This document shows positions 1-7,503 of a stretch of DNA of 64,000 nt, in pieces. This DNA is from Mucilaginibacter_A sp050955045. Lineage in GTDB: Bacteria; Bacteroidota; Bacteroidia; Sphingobacteriales; Sphingobacteriaceae. Location of the stretch: NCBI GenBank assembly GCA_050955045.1, contig JBPBQV010000034.1, forward strand, positions 30,594 to 94,593, written 5' to 3'. The position numbers and the translations under genes were made by a program. Numbering within the stretch: the stretch's first letter is position 1; every line of letters starts with the position of its first letter. The notes beneath the pieces were generated by a model that had not been told where the DNA came from, ran no database searches, and saw only the letters and a program-made list of their open reading frames with translations.

Positions 1-2803
1 ATGGCAAGCCAATAGTTTGCTGGATAAAAGAAGCACCGTATCTGCCTTGATCTACGCGAAGCGTAGTTAAATTTCCGTATAAACTAAGCACTTCGCTCTT
101 GTTATATCCCATGTTAAAAGAAGCATCCCAAGAGAAATTAGGTGTTTTAACCGGCGTAAAACTAACCAGCAACTCAATACCTTTATTGCTAATGGCACCA
201 ACATTAAACAAGGCGGTATTAAAACCAGAAGATTCTGATATTGTTGCCCCAACAATATCATTGGTTGTTTTACGGTTGTAAACTGTAAAATCAACTGATA
301 ACCTGCTATTAAATAAACGAGTTTCGATACCAGCTTCCGAAGTAGTTGATGTTAACGGCTGCAGGTTTGCATTTGGTACTTGTGTGCTGCTGATAACCGC
401 TGTGGGCGAACCTAAATGCGCTCCGTTTAGCTGATAATAAAGAGACAAGTTGTAAGGATCTGTATCACCGCCCGATTGCGCCCAGGAAGTTCTAACCTTT
501 AAGTAGTTGATTACCTCAGGCATTTTTATCGCATCAGATACAACAAAGCTTAAACCAACAGATGGATAAAATAAGCTATTTTTGTTTTTAGCCAGAGTTG
601 AAAACCAATCGTTTCTCCCTGTTGCATTTAAGTACAGATAGTTTTTATAGGAAACTTCTGCTGATCCGTAAACAGAGTTGATCCGCTTTTGGATATAAGC
701 TTCTGATAACGTGCGGGCAGTAGGATCGATGTTGGAAATATCGTAAAAGAAAGGAATGTTAAAGGCGTTTGTACCACCAAAATCCTGCGCCAAAGTAATC
801 TGTTTCATCAAGTTACCGGCAACCAAAGCGTTTACATTAAAATCTTTAGCGAAATTTTTATTAGCACCCAACAAAATTTCGGTGTTTGTTTCTGTAAAAT
901 CTCTTTTGTTTACCTGATACAAACCACGGATTTCGTATGCTGTACCATAAGGCTCGATTGTTTTGTTATCATAATTAAAATGATCTATACCAAAACGCCC
1001 TTTTAGAAATAACCAATCTGTAAACTGGTACTTCGGCTCAAACGAACTAATTAACCTTCTTTTACTGTCATCCTGTTTAAAATCTTCTACTGCGAAATAA
1101 GGATTGGTAGTAAAAGTATTATCAGACCAGGCTTGTTCGTAACCATTTGCATCATATTTTGATTGTCTTAAAACATCAACTCCTAAAGACGTTGGTAAAG
1201 CTTCTAAAGTAAAAGCAGCATTACCTGGCGAATCGTTTACACGTGGCCTGTTGTGATTTTTTTCATTACTGTATTTTGTGTTGAGTGAGAACGTTAATTT
1301 TTTGCCCAAGTTTCCATTCAGGTTTAAAGCAAAGTTGTCTCTTTTCAGTGTGTTGGTTGGCAAAACACCTTTATAATCTAGCCGGGTGTATGAAAACCGA
1401 TACCTAATATTATCACTTGCACCAGTTAGAGCAAATGAACTTGAAAAAGAATTACCCTTCTGATAAAAATTGCTCAGGTTATCTTTTTGTGCTACATATG
1501 GTCGCATTACACCATCGTAAAACATGGCATTCGTACCATCCAGCTTGCCCCCCCAACTAAACCTACCGGTTTTGGCCTGTGCAACCGTTGTTGGTTTAAC
1601 GCCGCCTGTGCCGCTTCCGTATTCATACTGGTAATCGTTAAAATGTTTGTACAGGATATCTTCGACAACTGCATTTTCATTAAATTCTACCCCGAATGCT
1701 TTACCCGCTTTAGCTGATTTTGTAGTAAACAATATGGCACCATTTGATGCTCTTGAACCATATAAAGCAGCGGCGGTTGCACCTTTAAGCACACTTACAG
1801 ATTCTATATCATCCGGATTGATACTGGATATCCCATCACCTCTGTCCGAACCGGCGTAAGTTCCGTTACTAATCGAAACCGTTGATCCAAGCAATGCATT
1901 ATCATTGTTTATCGGCACACCATCCACTACAATCAGCGGCTGGTTATTGCCGGAGATAGAACCGTTTCCACGAATGGTGATTCGGGTTGAGCCATTTGCA
2001 CCTGTTGCTGGTGCCGCCAAATTTAAACCTGCTACTTTACCTGCTAAAGAGTTAGCAACATTTACACTTCTTGCTTCTGTAAACTCGGCACCTTTAAGTT
2101 CGGTGACTGCATAACCGAGCGCTTTTTTTTCTTTTCTAATCCCCAAAGCTGTAACTACAACTTCGCTCAGTGCTTTTACTTCGTCTTTTAAAACAACGTT
2201 GATGATTGTTTGATCATTAATACTAACCTCATGAGCTATAAACCCGATATAAGTGAACACAAGTGTACCTTTATTAGGTACATTTAAATTGTAACGCCCT
2301 TGTGCATCAGTAGTGGTGGCAATGTTGGTTCCTTTCAGTTTTACACTTACACCCGGAAGGGTTTCGCCTTTTGCATCTTTTACCTGCCCTCTTACTGTTA
2401 TATCGAGGATAACTTCAGTTTTAGGTGCTACAATTACTACCAGCCCATCTCCAAATACCTGATATTTTAATTCGGTATTCTTTAATAGTATCTGCAAGGC
2501 ATCTAAAGCAGGTGTATTTTTTACAGAAAGAGTAACTTCTTTTTCCAAGGAAAGATCCTCTTCACTGTATAATAATCTTATTTTTCCTTTTTGCTGCAGG
2601 ATATTAAATGCTTTTTTTAGCTGCATTTCGTGCACATCCATATTAACGTTAACACCCTGAGAGTAACTGCTTGCAGAAACTTTCAAACACATAACAAATG
2701 TTAATATTACTACCCAGTTTAACATTAAAATGAACCTGTTCGGAAAAAAATTTAAGAGAAATTTAATAGATAAAACTTTATTGCAGAGTTTATCGATTTT
2801 CAT
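1..2803 (-). CDS. SusC/RagA-family TonB-dependent outer-membrane receptor with STN domain, 3' end cut by window
   Basis: Outer-membrane TonB-dependent transporter of the SusC/RagA family; at least 934 residues are visible and the C-terminal barrel end lies beyond base 1. The ATG at 2803-2801 is followed by a long basic/hydrophobic leader ending near ASSYSQ. Next come an STN (secretin/TonB short N-terminal) domain at about residues 45-115, a carboxypeptidase-D-regulatory-like beta-sandwich (LPGVSVKLKGTNIATTTDAQG) at about 130-210, a plug starting near SEVVVTALGIRKEK, and beta-barrel repeats such as LYLNATGRNDWFSTL. An STN domain marks receptors that signal to a FecR anti-sigma factor, and fecR and an ECF sigma gene lie directly upstream on the same strand. 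The substrate is unknown, probably a glycan or other large nutrient. No SusD partner is visible; it may lie beyond the left edge. Family assignment is secure. Confidence 0.93.
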   Translation of the reverse strand, partial: MKIDKLCNKVLSIKFLLNFFPNRFILMLNWVVILTFVMCLKVSASSYSQGVNVNMDVHEMQLKKAFNILQQKGKIRLLYSEEDLSLEKEVTLSVKNTPALDALQILLKNTELKYQVFGDGLVVIVAPKTEVILDITVRGQVKDAKGETLPGVSVKLKGTNIATTTDAQGRYNLNVPNKGTLVFTYIGFIAHEVSINDQTIINVVLKDEVKALSEVVVTALGIRKEKKALGYAVTELKGAEFTEARSVNVANSLAGKVAGLNLAAPATGANGSTRITIRGNGSISGNNQPLIVVDGVPINNDNALLGSTVSISNGTYAGSDRGDGISSINPDDIESVSVLKGATAAALYGSRASNGAILFTTKSAKAGKAFGVEFNENAVVEDILYKHFNDYQYEYGSGTGGVKPTTVAQAKTGRFSWGGKLDGTNAMFYDGVMRPYVAQKDNLSNFYQKGNSFSSSFALTGASDNIRYRFSYTRLDYKGVLPTNTLKRDNFALNLNGNLGKKLTFSLNTKYSNEKNHNRPRVNDSPGNAAFTLEALPTSLGVDVLRQSKYDANGYEQAWSDNTFTTNPYFAVEDFKQDDSKRRLISSFEPKYQFTDWLFLKGRFGIDHFNYDNKTIEPYGTAYEIRGLYQVNKRDFTETNTEILLGANKNFAKDFNVNALVAGNLMKQITLAQDFGGTNAFNIPFFYDISNIDPTARTLSEAYIQKRINSVYGSAEVSYKNYLYLNATGRNDWFSTLAKNKNSLFYPSVGLSFVVSDAIKMPEVINYLKVRTSWAQSGGDTDPYNLSLYYQLNGAHLGSPTAVISSTQVPNANLQPLTSTTSEAGIETRLFNSRLSVDFTVYNRKTTNDIVGATISESSGFNTALFNVGAISNKGIELLVSFTPVKTPNFSWDASFNMGYNKSEVLSLYGNLTTLRVDQGRYGASFIQQTIGLP
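23..37 (+). repeat. dispersed repeat, GA type, inside susC
   Basis: GATAAAAGAAGCACC; 11 of 12 core bases, antisense to the gene, encoding ASFIQ. Confidence 0.55.
113..127 (+). repeat. dispersed repeat, GA type, inside susC
   Basis: GTTAAAAGAAGCATC; exact 12-mer core, antisense, encoding DASFN. Confidence 0.65.
1208..1222 (+). repeat. dispersed repeat, GC type, inside susC
   Basis: AGTAAAAGCAGCATT; intermediate GC form of the core, antisense, encoding NAAFT. Confidence 0.45.
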
Positions 2804-2900
2804 AATTTTGAAGCTTAGTTGTAAAAAAATCTGAATTTGTAGGAAACTCCTACTACCGGTTTCAAGGCGGGAAATGTTGACGCATTGCCCGCCTTGTTTT

Positions 2901-3965
2901 TTAGTAAATGGTTACGTCATGCATTTCGATTTTAAAGTTGAATGGTTTTATTAATTTCAGTGCTGTTAGTGCTTCCACAAGATTTTCGTTGGTAAAAACA
3001 CCAGAAAAATGATAGGTGTCAAGATGGCTATTCTGGATATTTAGTTTAACGTTGTACCATCGCTCCAGCTTTGGCGCTAGTTCTTCAAAAGATTCGTTGC
3101 TAAACACAAGCTGGTTATCCACCCAGGAAACCTCTTCGGAATATTCTTTTCCTGCAACTTTTATAGGCAGTACATTTTGTACCATCATTGTAATATCAGC
3201 AGTTTGGTCTGGTTTGGTTGAATTGGTTATTTTTACTTTTCGATCAATCAGTGCAAATTTTTCGGTCGGTTTTAAAACTACCTTTTCAGCACTGTGGTTA
3301 TTCACCGTTAACTCGATCGAACCACGCAACAAAGTTGTTTCCGTTTTTTGATCTTTAGGATAAGCTTTAATATTAAAAGCCGTACCCAAAACTTTTACAC
3401 TTATTTTATCGGTGTTGATAATGAAAGGACGGCGTTTATTGTGGGTAACATCAAAAAAGGCTTCACCGGTAAGCTGTACTTCCCGAATGTTGCGCTTACC
3501 CATATCTTTATCATACACCAGTTTACTTTCGGAGTTTAGCCAAACCTGTGTGCCATCGGGCAATATTATTTTTTTGCGTACTGCTTTTCCTGCAATTACT
3601 TCGGTATTAAAAATGGTGCTGTTTTTATCGTACTTATTTGGGGCAATAAATAACCTAGCTACAATTGAAATTAAAACTAGGCTGCAAGCAGCAACGATGT
3701 ATCGGCCGATTTTTAAGTGGTTAAACGCAGTAACGTTTTCTTCAGCAAAAATTAACTTGTTCTGATATTTTAAACGGTGCAGGTTATATTGATATTCTGT
3801 ATCAGGTTCTTCTTCTTTGTTCAAAAACAGTTGCCTCAGCAATTCCTCATGATAAACAGATTCTGAGTTTTTAGCCATTAAATCTTCCAGCTCTGCCAAA
3901 TCTTTGGCCGTGGCTTCTCCAGAAAGCTTAAGCGCAAGTAATTGGGTTACTGTTTTTTGAGGCAT
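2901..3965 (-). CDS. FecR-family anti-sigma factor
   Basis: Inner-membrane anti-sigma regulator of 354 residues that should hold the neighbouring ECF sigma factor inactive until the SusC receptor signals. The cytoplasmic N-terminal part (about 1-85) carries the sigma-binding helices. A single membrane segment follows at about 87-107 (IGRYIVAACSLVLISIVARL). The periplasmic FecR domain is at about 125-220, with typical strings such as LPDGTQVWLNSESKL and GEAFFDV. The C-terminal DUF4974 domain, which resembles STN, occupies about 275-350. It lies between the sigma gene (upstream) and the receptor gene (about 100 bp downstream), the classic sigma-FecR-SusC order. Length and domain order are normal. 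Confidence 0.95.
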   Translation of the reverse strand: MPQKTVTQLLALKLSGEATAKDLAELEDLMAKNSESVYHEELLRQLFLNKEEEPDTEYQYNLHRLKYQNKLIFAEENVTAFNHLKIGRYIVAACSLVLISIVARLFIAPNKYDKNSTIFNTEVIAGKAVRKKIILPDGTQVWLNSESKLVYDKDMGKRNIREVQLTGEAFFDVTHNKRRPFIINTDKISVKVLGTAFNIKAYPKDQKTETTLLRGSIELTVNNHSAEKVVLKPTEKFALIDRKVKITNSTKPDQTADITMMVQNVLPIKVAGKEYSEEVSWVDNQLVFSNESFEELAPKLERWYNVKLNIQNSHLDTYHFSGVFTNENLVEALTALKLIKPFNFKIEMHDVTIY

Positions 3966-4043
3966 GTTCTGGAAGAAGATTATTATTGGTTTATATGGTA
4001 AGACAATAATAATTCAGAAACTCCTTAGTGGAAAAGTAAATAT

Positions 4044-4604
4044 TTATACCAAATTGAATTCTTTATCTAAAATAACAGTTATTTTTTTGATTGCTGATAC
4101 TAAATGTGCATCCACCGTTTTAACAGAAATTCCTAATATTTCAGCCACATCTTTATAACTCAGGCCATCTTCTTTAATCAATTTAAAAACTAGTTTACCT
4201 TTTGGCGGCAGCTGGTTAACTGTCTGTTCTATTTTAACTCTTAACTCGGTACTGATTAATATCTGTTCCGGCGTATCATTATCTAAAAAAATATCAATGC
4301 TGATGTCATCAATAAAAATCGTATCTGTTTTAAGGTTTTTTTTGATAATGTTAAGTGATAAATTACGTGCAACTACAAAAGAATAAGCATAAAGATTATT
4401 AATCAACAATAATTCGGTACGGCGTTGCCACAATATAAACATTACATCGCTGGCAACTTCTTCTGCCAGTTCGTGCGATTTTAACAAGCAAAACGAGAAC
4501 CTTTTTAACGGATTGAATAAATATTTGAAAAGGGTTTTATACGATGCTTCGCTATTATCAATAGCCAGCAAATTAACTGCTTCAGTTAAGCTGGAATTTT
4601 TCAT
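4044..4604 (-). CDS. ECF-type RNA polymerase sigma-70 factor
   Basis: Extracytoplasmic-function sigma factor of about 186 residues. Region 2 is in the first half (FSFCLLKSHELAEEVASDVM, then a segment with W-Q-R-R). Region 4 is at the C-terminus, with the recognition helix in YKDVAEILGISVKTVDAHL. It should direct transcription of the adjacent fecR/susC genes. The frame is open up to a possible ATG at 4661, which would add MLVWQIFYYVWLTFITRLF. That extension is hydrophobic and unlike sigma N-termini, so I chose the ATG at 4604 (MKNSSLTEAVNLL). It is unclear whether it also controls genes outside this window. Confidence 0.9.
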   Translation of the reverse strand: MKNSSLTEAVNLLAIDNSEASYKTLFKYLFNPLKRFSFCLLKSHELAEEVASDVMFILWQRRTELLLINNLYAYSFVVARNLSLNIIKKNLKTDTIFIDDISIDIFLDNDTPEQILISTELRVKIEQTVNQLPPKGKLVFKLIKEDGLSYKDVAEILGISVKTVDAHLVSAIKKITVILDKEFNLV

Positions 4605-5055
4605 GAATAATCTGGTTATAAAGGTTAACCAAACATAGTAAAATATCTGCCAAACAAGCATTAAGCTTAAACTATTTGCAGTAATTCATTTACCTTTTTT
4701 AATTAAACTGCCGAAAAATAACCTGCCGAAATTACAAGTTGTGAGATCATGGGCTTCTTAAAAAACTTCATGCAATAATTTACAAATTTTGGTTACTGAA
4801 AGTAGTATTGTTCGTGTTTGCTTTTTCCTTTGACACATCAACATCTAACTATCAACTTGAGTTATGGTAAAGCTGGCAATATTAACTTAAACATCATGTT
4901 AGTTTGGATAAAATCTGATGTAAAGGGTAAGCAATTTCAAGCAAAACAAACTGTAAAATCACTTGTAAGTTAAGGGTTGCTTTTTAAAAGCCACTTTAGT
5001 AAAAATTAAAAGCTTTTTGTTTTTTTACAACTTTGTAAGAAGCAAATCCTCTTAC

Positions 5056-5196
5056 ATGAAATCTCGACCGCTACTTCTTTTACCACTGCTTTGGTTGCCA
5101 TCTCATGCAGAGAATTTCTTCAGCCTAAAATCTCCTGATGGGAAAATCGTAATCACATCTTCCAAGTTATTAAATACAGCCATGTTATTTTTATAA
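5056..5196 (+). pseudogene. decayed start of a GH97-like (SusB-type) alpha-glucosidase gene
   Basis: A 46-codon frame that reads like the start of an exported glycoside hydrolase family 97 enzyme: signal peptide MKSRPLLLLPLLWLPSHA followed by ENFFSLKSPDGKIVIT, close to the opening N-terminal strand of GH97 proteins (SLKSPDGKI). The frame then loses similarity and ends at TAA (5194-5196). No further GH97 sequence is visible before the tRNA. I infer a truncated remnant of a gene that once ran rightward. It could instead be a short spurious frame, since the match covers only about 15 residues. Its leader contains a degenerate copy of the dispersed repeat (5070-5084). Confidence 0.4.
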
Positions 5197-5280
5197 ACCG
5201 AAACATTTGCTGTCGCTTCTGGAAGGATCTCTAGTTATTCAATTATATGCGTCAGAACGATTTTGCGTAAACCAAAAACA

Positions 5281-5316
5281 AAAAAAGGAGCTACAAATAA
5301 ATGTAACTCCTTTTTT
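5281..5316 (-). terminator. terminator-like hairpin downstream of tRNA-Asp
   Basis: Inverted arms 5287-5294 and 5303-5310 (GGAGCTAC / GTAACTCC, one G-T pair) are flanked by an A-run on the left and a T-run on the right. The hairpin can therefore end transcription in either direction. It lies about 8 bases past the 3' end of the minus-strand tRNA. Confidence 0.75.
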
Positions 5317-5323
5317 GTTTCAG

Positions 5324-5397
5324 CGGAATGGACGGGACTCGAACCCGCGACCTCCTGCGTGACAGGCAGGCATTCTAACCAGCTGAACTACCACTCC
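5324..5397 (-). tRNA. tRNA-Asp (anticodon GTC)
   Basis: A 74-nt cloverleaf on the minus strand. The acceptor arm GGAGTGG (5397-5391) pairs with CCATTCC, with one G-U pair. The D-arm contains AGCTGGTTAGA, the anticodon loop reads CTGTCAC with anticodon GTC for aspartate, and the T-arm is GGGTTCGAGTCCC. G is the discriminator base. CCA is not encoded (the next bases are CTG). Confidence 0.96.
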
Positions 5398-5455
5398 GTT
5401 TGAGGATGCAAATATAGCTTTGATTTTGGTTTTTGCAAGATTTTATTTAAAAAAT

Positions 5456-6529
5456 TTAAATAGTAGAACCTTCCTGCAGCTTTTCGGCATTTTCTGCAAA
5501 CTGTAAAGCTTCTATAATCTCCTGAATATCACCATCCATAATGGCTGGCAAGTTGTACATCGTTAATCCAACGCGATGTTCGGTTACACGGCCTTGTGGA
5601 TAATTATAAGTCCGTATTTTGGCCGAACGGTCTCCAGTTGAAACCATCGTTTTCCGTTTAGCAGCAATATCGCCGTTGTGTTTTTGCAGTTCAATGTCGT
5701 ATAATTTGCTTCTCAACATCTCCATAGCACGTTCACGGTTACCAAACTGCGAGCGTTCTATCTGGCAAACTACCACCATGCCCGATGGCCGGTGCGTTAA
5801 CTGTACCTTGGTTTCTACTTTATTTACGTTCTGCCCACCAGCACCACCTGAACGCGAAGTTTGCATGTCCACATCCGCAGGATTCAGATAGAAATCTACC
5901 TCTTCCGCCTCTGGCAAAACCGCAATTGAAGCAGCCGAAGTATGCACGCGGCCCTGTGTTTCCGTATCCGGCACGCGCTGCACGCGGTGTACGCCTGATT
6001 CATACTTCAGTAAACCATAAACATCTTCTCCGTTTACTTCGATAATTACCTCTTTATATCCACCGGCAGTACCTTCCGTCATATCAACAATCGCGTATTG
6101 CCAGCCTTTTTTCTCGAAGAAACGCGTGTACATCCTAAATAAATCTCCGGCAAAAATAGCCGCTTCATCACCGCCGGTTCCGCCACGGATTTCCAGGATG
6201 GCATTTTTAGCATCTGCCGGGTCTTTCGGAATTAACATCAACCTGATTTTTGCTTCCAGTTCTTCTTTCTGCACCAAAAGCTCTTCCAGTTCGGCTTTGG
6301 CCATGGTTTTAAAATCTTCGTCTTTTTCTACCAGCAAAATTTCGCGGTTAGCTTCAATATTACTCACCATGTTGTAGTAAATGGTGTATTCATCTACCAC
6401 TTTACCCAATTCTTTATATTCCCGGTTCAGCTGTGCGTAACGTTTCATATCATTCGTTACTTCGGGGTTGCTCAGTTCGGTTTCTACGTTTTGCCAGCGT
6501 TGTTTAATCGCTTCTAATTTATCTAACAT
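5456..6529 (-). CDS. prfA: peptide chain release factor 1
   Basis: Class I release factor that recognises UAA/UAG stop codons and triggers peptide release; 357 residues, the normal length. It has an N-terminal coiled-coil region (1-100), the PCRF domain with RGGTGGDEAAIFAGDL (115-130), the RF1 tripeptide of PxT type at P187-D188-T189 (RF2 would carry SPF), and the catalytic loop SGGAGGQNVNK with GGQ at 231-233. No frameshift site is present, as expected for RF1 rather than RF2. The 3' end lies 58 bases from the tRNA-Asp gene. Start MLDKLEAIKQRW is standard. Confidence 0.98.
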   Translation of the reverse strand: MLDKLEAIKQRWQNVETELSNPEVTNDMKRYAQLNREYKELGKVVDEYTIYYNMVSNIEANREILLVEKDEDFKTMAKAELEELLVQKEELEAKIRLMLIPKDPADAKNAILEIRGGTGGDEAAIFAGDLFRMYTRFFEKKGWQYAIVDMTEGTAGGYKEVIIEVNGEDVYGLLKYESGVHRVQRVPDTETQGRVHTSAASIAVLPEAEEVDFYLNPADVDMQTSRSGGAGGQNVNKVETKVQLTHRPSGMVVVCQIERSQFGNRERAMEMLRSKLYDIELQKHNGDIAAKRKTMVSTGDRSAKIRTYNYPQGRVTEHRVGLTMYNLPAIMDGDIQEIIEALQFAENAEKLQEGSTI

Positions 6530-6582
6530 ATTATTTTTTGAAGATATAAGCAGCTCATTTTCCTTTGGAGAAGGTTTATGCT

Positions 6583-6597
6583 GATGCTTCTTTTATC
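6583..6597 (-). repeat. dispersed repeat, GA type, perfect 15-mer
   Basis: Reads CCCGATAAAAGAAGCATCAG on the minus strand, in the spacer upstream of prfA and downstream of the lpxH-like gene. Confidence 0.85.
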
Positions 6598-6623
6598 GGG
6601 TAAAAATACAGGTTTTAACGGAT

Positions 6624-7406
6624 TTATTTTTCTTCGGAAACAAAGGATTTATTCTCCTTTTCTTCAAAATATTTCAATTCCAATTTTTCTCCGGTAAAAA
6701 CAGCATACGTGTTGTGGTAAACCCATTCGCCCAAGTTGATATAACGACTTTTTACATCAAGCTGAATATCCAGCGGCAAATGCCGGTGGCCAAAAATCAT
6801 ATAATCATAAAAGCGCGTTTTCAGCACTTCTTTGCAAAACGTAACCAGCCATTCCTGCTGCCCAGGTTTAGATTCTTCTTTTTCTTCGTTGATGATGCGG
6901 CTTTTGCGACTCCATTTGGAAGCAATACCAACGCCCAGATTCGGATGCAAACGCGCAAAAAGCCACTGACAAACTTTGCTTCTGAAAAACCATTTCAGCA
7001 ATTTATAAAACTGATCTCCCGGACCTAATCCATCTCCATGATGCAGAAAAAACTTTTTACCATTTCGTTCCAGTTCCAGTTCATTGCTGATGATGGTTAC
7101 GTTTAGTTCGGTTTTCAGATAATCAAACATCCACATATCATGGTTTCCTTTAAAGAAATACAGCTTCACGCCTGCATCCGAAAGTTCGGCCAGCTTCCCC
7201 AGAAAACGGATATAACCTTTTGGCACAACGGTTTTGTATTCAAACCAGAAATCGAAAACATCGCCCATCAAAAAAATCTCCAAAGCATCTTTTCCAGCCA
7301 TATCCAGCCAGCGCACAATGCGGTTTTCGCGTTCTCGGGAAGAAGCATAATTAGGCACACCCAAATGAAAATCTGAAGCAAAATAAATTTTATCACGAAC
7401 AGCCAT
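6624..7406 (-). CDS. lpxH: UDP-2,3-diacylglucosamine diphosphatase (LpxH-type metallophosphoesterase)
   Basis: Calcineurin-like phosphoesterase of 260 residues, matching the LpxH branch that hydrolyses UDP-2,3-diacylglucosamine to lipid X in lipid A synthesis at the inner-membrane surface. Metal-binding motifs appear in order: SDFHLG (D12, H14), MGDVFDFW (48-54), KGNHD (86-90), HHGDG (122-126) and a late GHRHLP. The basic/aromatic segment YKLLKWFFRSKVCQWLF fits the lipid-substrate cap helices. It is divergent from the prolyl oligopeptidase gene, with a dispersed repeat in between. A second one, AC type, is inside the frame at 6693 and encodes TYAVFTG. The exact substrate is inferred from family and length. 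Confidence 0.88.
   Translation of the reverse strand: MAVRDKIYFASDFHLGVPNYASSRERENRIVRWLDMAGKDALEIFLMGDVFDFWFEYKTVVPKGYIRFLGKLAELSDAGVKLYFFKGNHDMWMFDYLKTELNVTIISNELELERNGKKFFLHHGDGLGPGDQFYKLLKWFFRSKVCQWLFARLHPNLGVGIASKWSRKSRIINEEKEESKPGQQEWLVTFCKEVLKTRFYDYMIFGHRHLPLDIQLDVKSRYINLGEWVYHNTYAVFTGEKLELKYFEEKENKSFVSEEK
6693..6707 (+). repeat. dispersed repeat, AC type, inside lpxH
   Basis: GGTAAAAACAGCATA; exact 12-mer core. Antisense to the gene, where it encodes Y-A-V-F-T near the C-terminus. Confidence 0.7.
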
Positions 7407-7449
7407 CGGCGCAAAAATACGTTAAAGCACAGGTTTCTAAAAACAAGCT

Positions 7450-7464
7450 AATGCTTCTTTTATA
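7450..7464 (-). repeat. dispersed repeat, GA type, between divergent genes
   Basis: Minus strand TATAAAAGAAGCATT with exact 12-mer core; lies in the 97-bp divergent spacer, about 40 bases before the prolyl oligopeptidase start. Confidence 0.8.
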
Positions 7465-7503
7465 CGGTAAATTTTTATCTTTAGATGAAGAATCAATCAT
7501 AGA

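Larger units (their letters stand above)
4605..5323. other. AT-rich 0.7 kb stretch without an intact gene
   Basis: Between the sigma gene and tRNA-Asp I find no intact gene. The left part should hold the promoter of the sigma-fecR-susC genes, but I could not identify a convincing -7/-33 pair. The right part holds the decayed GH97-like start (5056-5196) and a terminator-like hairpin beside the tRNA. Confidence 0.6.
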
